A stretch of DNA of 64,000 nucleotides from the NCBI GenBank assembly GCA_016703895.1, contig JADJBE010000005.1:186001-250000 (forward strand). Reading direction: 5' to 3'. Under the pieces are notes generated by a model that worked only from the letters and a program-made list of their open reading frames with translations, was not told where the DNA came from and searched no databases. The DNA comes from Pseudomonadota bacterium (GTDB lineage Bacteria > Pseudomonadota > Gammaproteobacteria > Steroidobacterales > Steroidobacteraceae). A program made the translations under genes and the position numbers. Shown here piece after piece: positions 44,442-55,000 of the stretch. Each line of letters begins with the position of its first letter. Position 1 is the first letter of the stretch.

Positions 44442-45791
44442 ATGAACTCGATTGATGAAAAGCTACAACCGATTCTGAGCACCGTCCTGCATCGCAACGC
44501 TGGTGAAAAAGAGTTTCACCAGGCCGTTCATGAGGTGCTGGAAAGTCTCGGTCGCGTCATTTCGAAACGCCCCGAGTTTGCCGACGACGCCCTGATCGAA
44601 CGGATCTGCGAGCCGGAGCGTCAGATCATTTTTCGCGTACCGTGGGTTGACGACCGGAGTGAGGTGCAGATCAATCGCGGCTTCCGGGTGCAGTTCAACT
44701 CGGCGCTTGGCCCCTACAAGGGTGGCTTGCGGTTCCACCCCTCCGTCAACGTCGGCATTATCAAATTTCTCGGCTTTGAGCAGACTTTCAAAAACGCGCT
44801 GACCGGCTTGCCCATCGGCGGTGGCAAAGGCGGCTCCGATTTCAACCCCAAAGGTCGATCCGATGGGGAAATCATGCGCTTCTGCCAGTCTTTCATGATG
44901 GAAATGCACCGGCATATCGGTGAGTACACTGACGTGCCGGCCGGCGATATCGGCGTCGGCGGCCGCGAGATCGGCTTTCTGTTCGGCATGTACAAGCGGT
45001 TGACCAACCGTTACGAGGCCGGCGTGCTCACAGGCAAAGGACTGTCTTACGGTGGTTCGCGCGCTCGCACCGAGGCGACCGGCTACGGTACCACCTACTT
45101 CGTCCAGCGGATGTTGGGCACTCGCGACATGAGCTTTGAGGGTAAGCGCTGCGTCGTGTCGGGCTCCGGGAACGTGGCCATCTATGCAATAGAGAAAATC
45201 TTGTCCTTTGGCGGTCTCGTCGTGGCCTGTTCCGACTCCGACGGCTATGTCGTGGACGACGCCGGAATCGATCTCGATCTGCTCAAAGAAATCAAAGAAG
45301 TCCGTCGCGGTCGACTGTCAGACTATCCCCGTCTCAAAGGCAAAGGCAGTCATCACATTCAGGGTGGCTCAATCTGGGAGCTACCCTGTGCGGTGGCGAT
45401 TCCATCGGCCACGCAGAATGAACTCACCGGCAACGACGCGAAGATTCTCGTCACGAACGGGGTAGTCGCCGTGGGTGAAGGCGCCAACATGCCCTGCACG
45501 CCCGACGCCGTGCGCATTTTTCAGAAAGCCGGCGTGCTGTTTGCACCCGGCAAGGCGGCCAATGCGGGCGGCGTCGCCACGTCCGCACTCGAAATGCAAC
45601 AGAATGCAAGCCGCGACAGCTGGTCCTTCGAGAAGACCGAGTCGCGTTTGGCAACAATCATGCACAACATTCACGACGCCTGCGCCGAGACCGCCGAGGA
45701 ATACGGTGCACCAGGCGACTATGTGTTAGGCGCCAACATTGCCGGATTCGTCCGTGTGGCCGAGGCGATGCGTGCGCTCGGGGTAATTTAA
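44442..45791 (+). CDS. gdhA: NADP-type glutamate dehydrogenase
   Basis: 449 residues, hexameric GDH of normal length. Signatures: GPYKGGLRFHPSVNVGIIKF, NALTGLPIGGGKGGSDFNPK with the catalytic Lys, DVPAGDIGVGGREIGFLFG, and the Rossmann segment CVVSGSGNVAIYAIEKI. Catalyses reductive amination of 2-oxoglutarate with ammonium in the cytoplasm. The S/D-rich end of the second cofactor strand (VVACSDSDGYV) is that seen in NADP-specific enzymes. Follows the terminator-like hairpin; no RNA regulator recognised. Intact, with codon use like its neighbours. Confidence 0.96.
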   Translation: MNSIDEKLQPILSTVLHRNAGEKEFHQAVHEVLESLGRVISKRPEFADDALIERICEPERQIIFRVPWVDDRSEVQINRGFRVQFNSALGPYKGGLRFHPSVNVGIIKFLGFEQTFKNALTGLPIGGGKGGSDFNPKGRSDGEIMRFCQSFMMEMHRHIGEYTDVPAGDIGVGGREIGFLFGMYKRLTNRYEAGVLTGKGLSYGGSRARTEATGYGTTYFVQRMLGTRDMSFEGKRCVVSGSGNVAIYAIEKILSFGGLVVACSDSDGYVVDDAGIDLDLLKEIKEVRRGRLSDYPRLKGKGSHHIQGGSIWELPCAVAIPSATQNELTGNDAKILVTNGVVAVGEGANMPCTPDAVRIFQKAGVLFAPGKAANAGGVATSALEMQQNASRDSWSFEKTESRLATIMHNIHDACAETAEEYGAPGDYVLGANIAGFVRVAEAMRALGVI

Positions 45792-45799
45792 CGCTGCAT

Positions 45800-46066
45800 G
45801 CAACCGGTTTGCCGACGTGACCTGTCAGATTGATTCGACCGGCGCAATACTCGCGGCTGGAGTAACCAGTACATCAGTGGGCGAGACGTACACGGCAAAA
45901 CGACAGACGCTGCCGCGTCGGATCGATGCTCTCTGCCAATTTTTTCAGCGCTTCTGCGGCTTGGCGTTGCACGCCACGCATCGCTGCCGTGTTCGATCGT
46001 AAGGGACTCGCCAACTGCCGCCGAAACATCTGTCGCGACTAGGACTCTGCTAATTTCCATCGTCAT
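45800..46066 (-). pseudogene. Remnant of a universal stress protein (UspA family)
   Basis: The coding strand starts MTMEISRVLVATDVSAA, the typical beta-1/loop of a UspA domain, but soon becomes unrelated. A second frame carries VQRQAAEALKKLAESIDP, which resembles the helix before the second strand. No frame gives the GxxGxxG-S nucleotide motif or the normal ~140 residues. I read this as a universal stress protein damaged by deletions. Convergent with gdhA. Confidence 0.4.
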
Positions 46067-46393
46067 TCACCTCAGACGCAGCGCGAATAAATGCGTCATC
46101 GATTTGAACTATCATAAGAACATGTTAGGGCACTGCCAATATACAACACCGACCAGTTGTGCCGGCCCGCCCCGATTGATTGGCGAACCGCGCTAACTAT
46201 TGTGAAAAGCACGCATCCTTAACTCCCACCGGAGTCCGGCCGCCATCCGGCAGCGTTGAAGCGTCTGCTGCGGCACTGCATTGGCGCTGGCGACGCCGTG
46301 ATCCACATGATGCTTAAAAGCACAGGCGATGCGCGCCTTGTTGGGGTGTACAATGGCCCGGTCGAACGTTCTATCAAGGCCTCTACAGAGCTG
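46067..46393. other. Intergenic region before the MFS gene
   Basis: About 330 bp. An open frame runs in from 46256 on the plus strand, but its first ~46 codons have no membrane character and I start the transporter at 46394. The left part (46080-46200) is AT-richer than average and may hold the promoter. No repeat or RNA recognised. Confidence 0.4.
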
Positions 46394-47647
46394 ATGGTTG
46401 AAGCTGACGTCAATGAGTTTCGCGACGGTTGGAAGACACTCGTAGCGTCGTTCGCAGGCCTTGCCTTTGGCGTCGCAACGCTAGCGGTGTCTTATACGAT
46501 CGGCACCTTCATTGAGCCACTGCGTGTCGAGTTCGGCTGGACGCGGGCGCAGATCCTCGCAGCGGGTGGCATGGTCAGCGTCACGGTAGGACTGATCAGC
46601 CTTGCCGTCGGCTGGCTCACGGATCGGATGAACGTGCGACATCTCATCATAGGTTCGCAAGCTGGCTTTGGTCTGGCGTTTCTATTGATGGCCGTTGGGA
46701 TACGCGATTTGCCCACGTTTTACGGACTGTATTTGCTGATGGCGATTCTTGGCGCAGCGACAATTGCGGTACCGTTCGCCAAATTGATCACTACCGAGTT
46801 CGTCGAATATCGTGGGCTGGCGCTCGGACTCGCGATGGCTGGAACTGGCATCTGCGGGTTGTTAGTTCCACCGTATACAGCCTACATCGTCGAGAATTTT
46901 GGATGGCGCGCAGGTTACGTTGCTATCGGTTTGCTACCACTGACGATTTCCCTGCCGCTCAGCATTTTGTTTCTGCGTGACCGGCTGGCGGAAAGCACTC
47001 GGTCTGCCGATCCAGATCAAGCGTCACGGCTTGCTGGCAGCGACAACGACATTGCACTCCCGACCGCTATCAGGGGCTACCGATTCTGGGTGCTGTTCGC
47101 CGTGTTCTTTGCGGGCTCGTCGGTCATGACCGCGTTACTAACTAACTTCATCCCGATTCTCGGCGACCGCGGCTATCCACCGACTCAGGCGGCAGCAATG
47201 GCTGGCAGCTTTGGTCTAGCGGTGATTGCCGGTCGAGTGGTGGTAGGTTTTCTCATTGATCGTATCTGGGCACCACTGGTCGGCTGCGTGTTGTTCCTGG
47301 TCGCTTCAGCGGCGATCGCTTTACTGGGAGCGATTGATCTCGGAACCACAGGACTTGTAATCCTGATCGTCGTGACAGGGCTTGCAGCCGGTGCGGAGGT
47401 GGACCTGATGGGCTATTTGGTTGCCCGTTATTTTGGGCTGAGGAACTTTGGAATGATTTATGCCGGCATTTACGTGGGATTTGCATTGGGCCCCGGGCTA
47501 ACGACCCCGTTGTTTGGTGCGGGACGGGACGCACTCGGCAGTTACGTTCCCGGCCTGTATGTCGCAGCCGTTGCCTTGGCGGGTGCCGCGCTGTTGCTGC
47601 CGACACTAGGTCGCTATCCGCAACGCGTCGGCCTGACGCGACTTTAG
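46394..47647 (+). CDS. MFS transporter (monocarboxylate/oxalate-type)
   Basis: About 417 residues from the ATG at 46394; in-frame ATGs upstream lack support. Twelve predicted helices with the MFS loop motif between helices 2 and 3 (GWLTDRMNVRHLIIG) and the repeat in the second half (GRVVVGFLIDRIWAPLVG). The N-terminus (WKTLVASFAGLAFGVATLA, FGWTRAQILAAGGM) resembles OxlT/MCT-like carriers for small organic acids. Substrate not determinable. Only 12 bp from the next gene, which starts with AGGAGATATG, so cotranscription with the VOC protein is likely. Confidence 0.87.
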   Translation: MVEADVNEFRDGWKTLVASFAGLAFGVATLAVSYTIGTFIEPLRVEFGWTRAQILAAGGMVSVTVGLISLAVGWLTDRMNVRHLIIGSQAGFGLAFLLMAVGIRDLPTFYGLYLLMAILGAATIAVPFAKLITTEFVEYRGLALGLAMAGTGICGLLVPPYTAYIVENFGWRAGYVAIGLLPLTISLPLSILFLRDRLAESTRSADPDQASRLAGSDNDIALPTAIRGYRFWVLFAVFFAGSSVMTALLTNFIPILGDRGYPPTQAAAMAGSFGLAVIAGRVVVGFLIDRIWAPLVGCVLFLVASAAIALLGAIDLGTTGLVILIVVTGLAAGAEVDLMGYLVARYFGLRNFGMIYAGIYVGFALGPGLTTPLFGAGRDALGSYVPGLYVAAVALAGAALLLPTLGRYPQRVGLTRL

Positions 47648-47659
47648 GAGATATGACTG

Positions 47660-48631
47660 ATGCACGTCTCTGCCACTCGCTGCATAACCGTTGGCGTATC
47701 GAACCTCGAATATGCACTCAAATTATTTGCGGGCGTGATGGCGCTGCGCATTGACTGGCGCGGCGAGCTCGACACCTCGTTGCTGCTGGCGTGGCACCTA
47801 CCGGCTGGTACGCGGGCGCGGGCTGCTGAGCTCTCATGCAATGGTTATCCATACGGTCGACTACGCCTAGTTGAGTTCTCACCGGTGAATACGACGCGCG
47901 TCCGAGATGACTTTGGTGCCAACGCGCCGGACTCGCCGCTCGATATCGGCCCGAAGGCGATCGAGTTCTATGAGGCGGACCCACTCGAACCCTTGGGCGA
48001 GCGAGTCGTGAAGGCAGGTTACCCTGCCCGCTCGGCACCCCGCAAACACCAGATCGGCCAGACCGTAAGCGAAGAAGTCGTCGTCTCAGGACCAGACAAT
48101 GTGCCGCTGCTGCTGATGGTCGGGCATCGCCATGCCCGCACGTCGCTCCGGGCAGGTAGCCCCGACGGCCCGTTCAGCGAAATTGCCACTGCGTCGGTCA
48201 TCTGCAGTGATCTCAACGCCAGCCGTCTGTTCTACCAAGAGCAACTCGGACTCGTGCCTGTCACGGATGCCGAGACGCCGGACGAGTACCGCGCTCTCGT
48301 GAATGAACTCGTTGATGCGCCCGCCGGTACCCGCGTGCATTTCTTGCTCTATGCTGAGCCGGGCGAAGCGAGCGGGAAAATCCTACTCATTCACTTTTTC
48401 GGCGCACCCGCGAAGCGCCTCAGCGGCCGCATGCAACCTGGCCATCTAGGGTTCTCTCTATTCTCTCATGAAGTCGACGATTTAAGCGCCCTACGCTCAC
48501 GGCTCGCAAGGAGCAATAGTGCCGTGATTGTAGAGCCGCCAACTCGTGTCATCACTCCGACCGGCGCGCGACTCGCGATGCTGGTACGCGGGCCAAACGA
48601 GGAGATGTTTGAGTTTTCGGCTCCGGCGTGA
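47660..48631 (+). CDS. Two-domain VOC (glyoxalase/extradiol-dioxygenase fold) protein
   Basis: 323 residues with tandem VOC modules: one at ~7-155 (ITVGVSNLEYALKLFAGVM, IEFYEADPLEPLGERVVKAG) and one at ~175-320 (ASVICSDLNASRLFYQEQLG, KILLIHFFGAP, GHLGFSLFSHEVDDLSALR). The metal-ligand set (His/Glu) is not clearly conserved, so lyase, dioxygenase or binding roles are all possible. A related protein is encoded on the other strand at 48700-49677. In operon with the MFS carrier. Confidence 0.8.
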   Translation: MHVSATRCITVGVSNLEYALKLFAGVMALRIDWRGELDTSLLLAWHLPAGTRARAAELSCNGYPYGRLRLVEFSPVNTTRVRDDFGANAPDSPLDIGPKAIEFYEADPLEPLGERVVKAGYPARSAPRKHQIGQTVSEEVVVSGPDNVPLLLMVGHRHARTSLRAGSPDGPFSEIATASVICSDLNASRLFYQEQLGLVPVTDAETPDEYRALVNELVDAPAGTRVHFLLYAEPGEASGKILLIHFFGAPAKRLSGRMQPGHLGFSLFSHEVDDLSALRSRLARSNSAVIVEPPTRVITPTGARLAMLVRGPNEEMFEFSAPA

Positions 48632-48699
48632 CCGCCAAGTCAATTGCCGCAGCGGCACTCATGCCATGCCCTGGCCATCCGCCCCAATCACCGCTTCGC

Positions 48700-49677
48700 T
48701 CAGCTCGCCCCCGTGAGTTGCAGCAACGCGCCACTGCCGGGAGCACGCATCATAACCGCCGTGACCGGTGCGCCACCCGCGAGGTCCAGGAGCGCCGGCA
48801 CGCTCATCGGCCGCACACCCAGGATCGCCGCCTTAGCAAGCCCAGCTGTTAGATCGGACAGGGCAAAACTCTGTGCGAGATAGCCGATCGCCGGTGCTGC
48901 GACCGTGGCGGCACGATCGACCAGCGTGTAATTCAATGCCTGCGACAACGCGACCTTGCCATACGGGTGAGCGCCGCGCATCCACATGACATGCGTGCGC
49001 GCGTTGGCGGGTCTCCCTGTCAGTTCGTTGACTTGCGGGTTCTCAAGGACTGCGTCGATCACCGGCCACATGCCCAGCACCTCACGATAGAACGCGACGG
49101 CGGTCTCAAGATCGCGCGTTGCGTGGGCGGTGGTTGCGACCTGGCTGAAACCTGTGCGACTGCGCGGCAAGCTCGCAGTTTCGCGAGCGATCTCAGCAGT
49201 CTGCGAGTCTGGCGGGCCAGCCAGTTCAACAAGGTTGATGGCGACATTGTCCGGCCCCATGAATATCGCCTCGATTGGCGCTCCCGCACCACCAGGAACC
49301 GCGTGGCGCACCGGCTTCGACCAAAACCGGTAGCCGCGTTGAGCGATGGTTGCACAGGCTGCGCCAATATCGTCGACGTAGAAATTGAGGTTCCAGTAGC
49401 CAATGAACGGAGCTGGTGAAGCATCGGCGATGTGAGGCCGATCCGCTGCCTGAAACTCAATCCCTAGCACCCGACCGATTGACGACTGCCCCACCGACAT
49501 CATCACAGCTTTCGCGCGGCTGCCGGCAGGCAGATCAAAGTGACGCTCGAATCCCTGACCCTCGAGCCGCGACACGGGCGAGGAGTCCATACCGATATCG
49601 CCTTCGTAGAATTCCAAGAATCGATCGAGCGACTCTGTGCCGATGATTGCGAAGCCGAGCGATGTCGTTTGTGTCAA
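48700..49677 (-). CDS. Two-domain VOC protein, related to the neighbour
   Basis: 325 residues. Two VOC modules: LGFAIIGTESLDRFLEFYEG, YWNLNFYVDDIGAACATIAQ, AIFMGPDNVAINLVEL, then ATTAHATRDLETAVAFYREV and THVMWMRGAHPYGKVALSQ. The GPDN(V) segment before the end of domain 1 is shared with the protein at 47660-48631 (SGPDNVPLLL), indicating duplication. Start ATG at 49675-49677. Downstream of the SDR gene by 13 bp, so probably the second gene of an SDR-VOC operon. Substrate unknown. Confidence 0.8.
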   Translation of the reverse strand: MTQTTSLGFAIIGTESLDRFLEFYEGDIGMDSSPVSRLEGQGFERHFDLPAGSRAKAVMMSVGQSSIGRVLGIEFQAADRPHIADASPAPFIGYWNLNFYVDDIGAACATIAQRGYRFWSKPVRHAVPGGAGAPIEAIFMGPDNVAINLVELAGPPDSQTAEIARETASLPRSRTGFSQVATTAHATRDLETAVAFYREVLGMWPVIDAVLENPQVNELTGRPANARTHVMWMRGAHPYGKVALSQALNYTLVDRAATVAAPAIGYLAQSFALSDLTAGLAKAAILGVRPMSVPALLDLAGGAPVTAVMMRAPGSGALLQLTGAS

Positions 49678-49690
49678 GCGATCGCCTCAC

Positions 49691-50512
49691 TCATCCCGAA
49701 CGACTCAGGAAGTCTTTGCTACCGCCATCCACTGAAATTGCTTGACCGGTGACAAACGCCGCGTCATCGGAGACGAGAAACGCGATGACGCCCGCCACGT
49801 CGTCCATCGTACCTACTCGGCGCAGCGCGGTATGGTTGATCTGCTGCTTTCGGATGTCTTTGAGCGCCTCATGCAATGCGCCACCCGGCATAGTGGTCTC
49901 GGTCTCGATCGCGCCTGGGCAAACGGTGTTCACGGTGATGGCGTACTGGCCGAGTTCGAGCGCAAGATGTTTGCCCCACAATACAAGCGCGGCTTTTGTC
50001 ATCGCGTGAGGTACGATTCCGGGTGCGGCCGTGCCAAACGCGCTCGTCGCGCTGATGTTTACGATGCGCCCGCGCCGGCGATCAATCATCGGCGGTGCGA
50101 ACTGCTGCGCGCAGCGCAGCGGCCCCTCGATGTTGATGTCGACAGCTTCGTTAAGCGCCTCGCGTTTCATCGCAAGCGCCGTGCCCATCGCAAGAGTGCC
50201 GGCGTTGTTGACAAGAATGTCCGGGGTACCGAACGCATCGCCGATCACACTCGCCATCGCCTCCACGGCCTCCGGATCGCGCACGTCCGCTTGGACCGCG
50301 AGTGCAGTGCCACCGTGAGCCTCGATCTCGCGCACGACCGCAATAGCGCTTGCCTCATCGCGCGAGTAGTTAACCGCAACACGTGCACCCTCGGCGGCGA
50401 GGCGCAGCGCTGTCGCACGACCAATGCCGCGGGAGGCGCCCGTGATCAGGGCGACCCGGTTGCTTAGCCTCGTGGGAGTTTGCATCCACGGCAGTATGTT
50501 ATTGAAGGGCAT
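49691..50512 (-). CDS. Short-chain dehydrogenase/reductase with His at the catalytic Tyr position
   Basis: About 273 residues; start uncertain (ATG 50510-50512 or 50483-50485, the latter giving the usual N-terminus before ALITGASRGIGRATAL). Classical SDR: TGASRGIG cofactor motif, DILVNNAGTLAMG, IVNISATSAFG (catalytic Ser), C-terminal DDAAFVTGQAISVDGGS. The YxxxK motif is replaced by HAMTK in IVPHAMTKAALVLW. This is one base (TAC to CAC) from the consensus YAMTK. If real, the canonical proton donor is missing. NAD(P)-dependent oxidoreductase by fold; activity doubtful. Confidence 0.88.
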   Translation of the reverse strand: MPFNNILPWMQTPTRLSNRVALITGASRGIGRATALRLAAEGARVAVNYSRDEASAIAVVREIEAHGGTALAVQADVRDPEAVEAMASVIGDAFGTPDILVNNAGTLAMGTALAMKREALNEAVDINIEGPLRCAQQFAPPMIDRRRGRIVNISATSAFGTAAPGIVPHAMTKAALVLWGKHLALELGQYAITVNTVCPGAIETETTMPGGALHEALKDIRKQQINHTALRRVGTMDDVAGVIAFLVSDDAAFVTGQAISVDGGSKDFLSRSG

Positions 50513-51081
50513 GTCAGGCAACCGCTATTCGGCCCGCTGTTAAACGGTGGTGCTCGTGCACCCTGCACGCCTTGCTGGGAGACAGCATACTTGACCGTCT
50601 TTGCAGCGACATCGCTTCCGTATCGGTGATCTGCGGCAATCTCGGCTCCTCACAGTTCCCGCACGATGTCGATGACGTCGGCGCTTTGCATGTGAGGCTC
50701 GTCGAGGTCGGCGACGCAGCGATCATTCTGCGTCCGACGGTTGAAACGGCCCAACAGAGCCGCGTCAGATCAAGTTGGGTGCGGCACGAACGAGGAGATG
50801 GTAGAGTTCAATTCGCGCACACAGCTCGACAGCTGGTTGCTCATTTTGCAGGCTTGCAGGCGCATCGCGCCAGGCAGAATTCCAAGGAGTCGCCATACTG
50901 ATTGACGATCTGACCAGCGTCATATGTGGACGCCGGTCCAGACGCGCGGTGTGTTTCGGTCGACGACCTCCCGCAACAATTCGTCGAACGTAGCGACAAG
51001 AAGCTCCCGGGAGCGTTTCACGAGCCGCTTACCGGGACCTAGCATATTCCGAGCGGCTGAACAGATAAGAGCCCATCTTTC
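50513..51081. other. Region without a confident gene
   Basis: About 570 bp between the SDR and the methyltransferase. A plus-strand frame (50572-50901) and minus-strand frames exist, but none has a recognisable domain or good ribosome site. A 43-residue minus frame (50765-50896, PAVELCARIELYHLLVRAAP) looks protein-like and may be a gene remnant. No repeat found. Confidence 0.4.
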
Positions 51082-51813
51082 ATGAACATCACACCACACG
51101 AAATCACGTTGATCGACGACGAACTGGATTTGTTAGCGTCGTGCGTGACACTCGCGAATCAGCAAATCATCGAGCTCGGTTGTGGCGCGGCTACGCTAGC
51201 GCGCAAACTACTGCCGCGATTTCCGGGCAGCATCGTCACTGGCGTGGAGGTGGACGAGCGCCAGCACGCCAAGAACCTAGACTCGCCGCAGGCGGGTTTG
51301 CGGTTCGTGGCCGGCGTTGCCCAGGCGATTCCCTTTGCCAATGAGGATTTCGATCTCGCGTTGATGTTGAAATCGCTGCACCATGTGCCCCGGGGGTCGA
51401 TGGCACAGGCCCTCGCCGAAGTGGCCCGAGTTCTGCGGCCCGGCGGCCACTTGTACGTCTCCGAGCCGGTCTATGCCGGACCACTCAACGACGTCGCACG
51501 CCTGTTCAACGATGAAGGCACGGTGCGAGCTGCGGCCCAGGTCGCCGTAGATGAAGCGCTGCGCACCGGTGCTTGGGAACAGGTCGTCGAGCGACGCTTC
51601 GCAGTACCGGTCAAATTTGCGGACTTCGCGGATTTTGAAATGCGCATGATGCGTCCGACATTTGCGAATCATCGCATCGACGATGCCAAACTTGCCGAGG
51701 TACGTGCCGTCTTTGAGCCCCACGTAAACGCCGCAGGAGCCTATTTCGAACAACCGATGCACGTACGGCTGCTGCGGAAGCGCAGCGGAACCGACTCGAC
51801 CAGCCCAGCGTGA
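51082..51813 (+). CDS. SAM-dependent methyltransferase (class I)
   Basis: 243 residues. Motif I QIIELGCGAATLARKLL, motif II region VTGVEVDERQHAKN, LRFVAGVAQAIPFANEDFDL, motif III ALAEVARVLRPGGHLYVSEP. Methyltransf_11 type acting on an unidentified small molecule in the cytoplasm. C-terminal domain (KFADFADFEMRMMRPTF) has no assigned role. Probably monocistronic: preceded by ~180 bp without genes and followed by two hairpins. ATG start with weak upstream purine run. Confidence 0.85.
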   Translation: MNITPHEITLIDDELDLLASCVTLANQQIIELGCGAATLARKLLPRFPGSIVTGVEVDERQHAKNLDSPQAGLRFVAGVAQAIPFANEDFDLALMLKSLHHVPRGSMAQALAEVARVLRPGGHLYVSEPVYAGPLNDVARLFNDEGTVRAAAQVAVDEALRTGAWEQVVERRFAVPVKFADFADFEMRMMRPTFANHRIDDAKLAEVRAVFEPHVNAAGAYFEQPMHVRLLRKRSGTDSTSPA

Positions 51814-51839
51814 ATCAACTGCTTAGCGGCAATAGCTAG

Positions 51840-51897
51840 GCGCCGTAAGCGGCGCACGAGATCCTGAAACTAACAGCATGCGCCGCTTAGCGCGGCG
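51840..51897. repeat. Pair of inverted REP-like hairpins
   Basis: GCGCCG-TAAG-CGGCGC (51840-51855) and CGCCGC-TTAGC-GCGGCG (51881-51897). The reverse complement of the first shares GCGCCGCTTA with the second, so the two are inverted copies of a REP-like unit ~25 bp apart, between the methyltransferase and glucan synthase genes. They could also serve as terminators, but no T tract follows. Confidence 0.5.
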
Positions 51898-52014
51898 GTC
51901 TTCGCCATTTGAGAGCAATCGCGCGCTCCGCAGCGCAATGACGCAAGGTCGCGTCGCACGCCTGGCGGCAATCTCAATACACCGGGGCGCCGATTCGCGC
52001 ATACTGCCTCGCGT

Positions 52015-55000
52015 ATGGCCCGCGCGTGGATAGTCTTTGGCAGATGGCTGCGCCTGCGGCGCCGCATCGGACGCTGGGGTCGTGCGGTCACAAATCGCGT
52101 CCCCGCAAGCGAACAACCGTTACGTGCGGTGCTTTTCAACGTCGAGCAGATGGAACTGCACGGCAAAGCTCTGCACGCTCGCACAAGGTACACACGCGCC
52201 GCACGCCTGACCTGCTGCTCGCAAGACTAGACGACAATGAGACGATTCTGTCGGACGCCCGTCGATCGCTTACCGCCATGGTACGCGACGAAGTGCGCAT
52301 CACCCCAGCCGGCGATTGGCTGCTGGATAACTACTATCTGATAGAAGAGCAGATCCGCACGGCTCGCCTGCACTTACCGCGCGGCTACAGTCGCGAGCTG
52401 CCCTCATTGGCAATCGGCGCATCCGCAGGTTTGCCGCGCGTGTTCGATCTCGCCATGCAGGCAATCGCGCACGGCGACGGTCGCGTCGACGCGGAGACCA
52501 TGAGCCGCCTGACTGCCGCCTATCAATCGGTGACGCCGCTGAAACTCGGTGAGCTGTGGGCGATTCCTATCATGCTGCGCCTCGCGCTGATTGAAAACTT
52601 GCGACGCATGAGCGTGCTCATCATGCGCGACAGTGTGGAGCACGGCCTCGCTGCCGAATGGGCAGCACGCCTCGATGACGTTGCCGAGCGTGATCCGAAG
52701 AGTGTCGTGCTGGTCTTGGCCGACATGGCTCGCTCAAATCTACCACTCACCGGCCCATTTGTATCCGAGCTGATGCGCGGGCTGCACGGTCGCAGTGCAG
52801 CGCTTGCGATGCCGATGAGCTGGATCGAGCAATGGGTGGCAGACGGCGGCCACGGTGCGGAGCAGCTGATTCACGCCGAGAGTCAGCAGCAGGCGGCCGA
52901 CCAAGTATCAATCAGCAACAGCATTGGCAGCCTGCGCTTCCTGATCAACATGAACTGGCGCGAGTTCGTTGAAGCCCTCAGCATCGTCGAGAGGACGCTA
53001 CTAGAAGACCCTGCACGCATCTATGCAAGCATGGATTTTCACACGCGTGACAACTACCGTCACGCTGTCGAGTCGCTCGCCCGTGCAGGCGGTGTGAGCG
53101 AAGTCGACGTTGCACGCATCGTGGTGGAACTTGCCGGCGTCGCCAACAGAGCTGATCCGATCGCCGCGCACGTGGGCTACTACCTGATCGACGACGGCAT
53201 AGATAAGAGCCGGGCGGCGATTGCCGCCGCCAGCGGAGCGCGTCCCAAGTGGCGGCGACGGCCGCGGCGGGTCTCGTTGTGGGCCTACCTGCTGCCAATC
53301 GCCTTACTCGACGGATTCTTCGTCATCGGCCTGACGTCGCAGATGCACGGTGTAGAGCTACCAACGCCGGTTTATGCAAGCGTAGTGGCATTGGCAATTG
53401 TCGTTTTTGGCGAGCTCGGCATTGCCTTGGTAAACTGGGCTGCAACGAAGGTGATGTCCCCCCAAGCGCTGCCATGCCTTGACTTTTCCGGTGGCATCCC
53501 AATCGATGAGCGCACGATCGTCGTCGTGCCTAGCATGCTTGGTAGTCAAGCGGCGATTGATGCGTTGGTTGAAGCGCTCGAGGTTCGCTTTCTCGCCAAT
53601 CGAGATCCGAATCTGCAGTTCGCGCTGTTGACCGACTTCCCAGACGCTGACGACGAAACCTTGCCCACCGACACCTCGTTGGTGACGCACGCTGCGCAAC
53701 GCATTGACGTGCTCAATGACCTCTATGCGCCCGACTTACGCGATCGATTCTTTCTGCTGCATCGACCGCGGCTTTGGAATGTGCGCGAAGGCAAGTGGCT
53801 TGGTTATGAACGCAAACGCGGCAAGCTCGAAGCGCTCAACGAGCTGTTGCGCGGTCGCGGGCGTGAGCGATTCATGCAGATCAGCGGCAACGTCGACTCG
53901 CTCATGAATGTGCAGTATGTCATCACGCTCGATACCGATACCCAGCTGCCACGCGATGCCGCTCGCGAGCTGGCGGCGACGCTGGCGCATCCACTGAATC
54001 GAGCCCGCTTGGATCCACACCGGCGGCGAGTGGTTAGAGGCTACGGCATATTGCAGCCTACGGTTGGCGCGAGCATGAGCGGGCTGCAGGCCTCCCGCTA
54101 TGCCCGCATGTACGGCAGCGAGCCGGGGATCGACCCTATACGCGGATGGTTTCCGACGTGTATCAAGATCTCTTTGGCGAGGGCTCGTTCATCGGCAAAG
54201 GCATCTACGACGTGGATGTGATTGTCGCGGTGCTGCATGGTCGATTTCCCGAGGATCGCGTTCTCAGCCACGACTTGCTGGAGGGCTGCTATACGCGCGC
54301 TGGATTGGTCAGCGACGTGCGGCTGTATGAGAGTTATCCATCGCGCTATGCGGCCGACATAACGCGCCAAGCACGCTGGATCCGCGGCGACTGGCAGCTG
54401 TTGCCCTGGATGCTGCCATGGGTACCTCGCGGCTTGCATGGTCATGAATGGAGTCCATTGTCGTGGCTTTCGCGTGGCAAGTTACTCGACAACCTGCGTC
54501 GTAGCCTGGTGCCGGTGGCTGCGACCGCGCTGCTTGTTATAGGGTGGATCATTTGCCCGAGCCGTTGGAATGGACGCTCTGGCTCGTATGTCTACTTTTG
54601 CTGCCGGTATTGGTGCCGGCGATCCGCGACGTACTGGTGAAGCCGCTCGACATGACGCTGGAGGCTCACCTATTGCAGGTTGGGCAGAACTTCGCCCGCG
54701 GCCTGGAGCGCGCGGTGGTCGATCTCGCCTGTTTGCCGCATCGCGCCTATGTCAGCGTAGTGGCGATTGCGGTCACGCTCTGGCGTGTTTTGATCAGCCG
54801 ACGCCATCTTCTGCAATGGAATCCATCGAGCGAAGCCGAACGCCGTCTCGGCAAGATCCTAGCGGCGGAGCTACAAAGCATGTGGTTCGCCGCGGTATTC
54901 GCGCTCCTCACTGCGGCTGTAGTGTGGCGCGCCAATGCCGCGGCATTCTGGGTTGCAGCGCCGATTTGTATGCTGTGGCTTTTCTCTCCAGTCCTGATGA

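Noticed and set aside
50572..50901. Plus-strand frame of 109 codons between SDR and methyltransferase
   Set aside because: No domain, no ribosome site, and His/Arg-rich composition typical of a non-coding frame.
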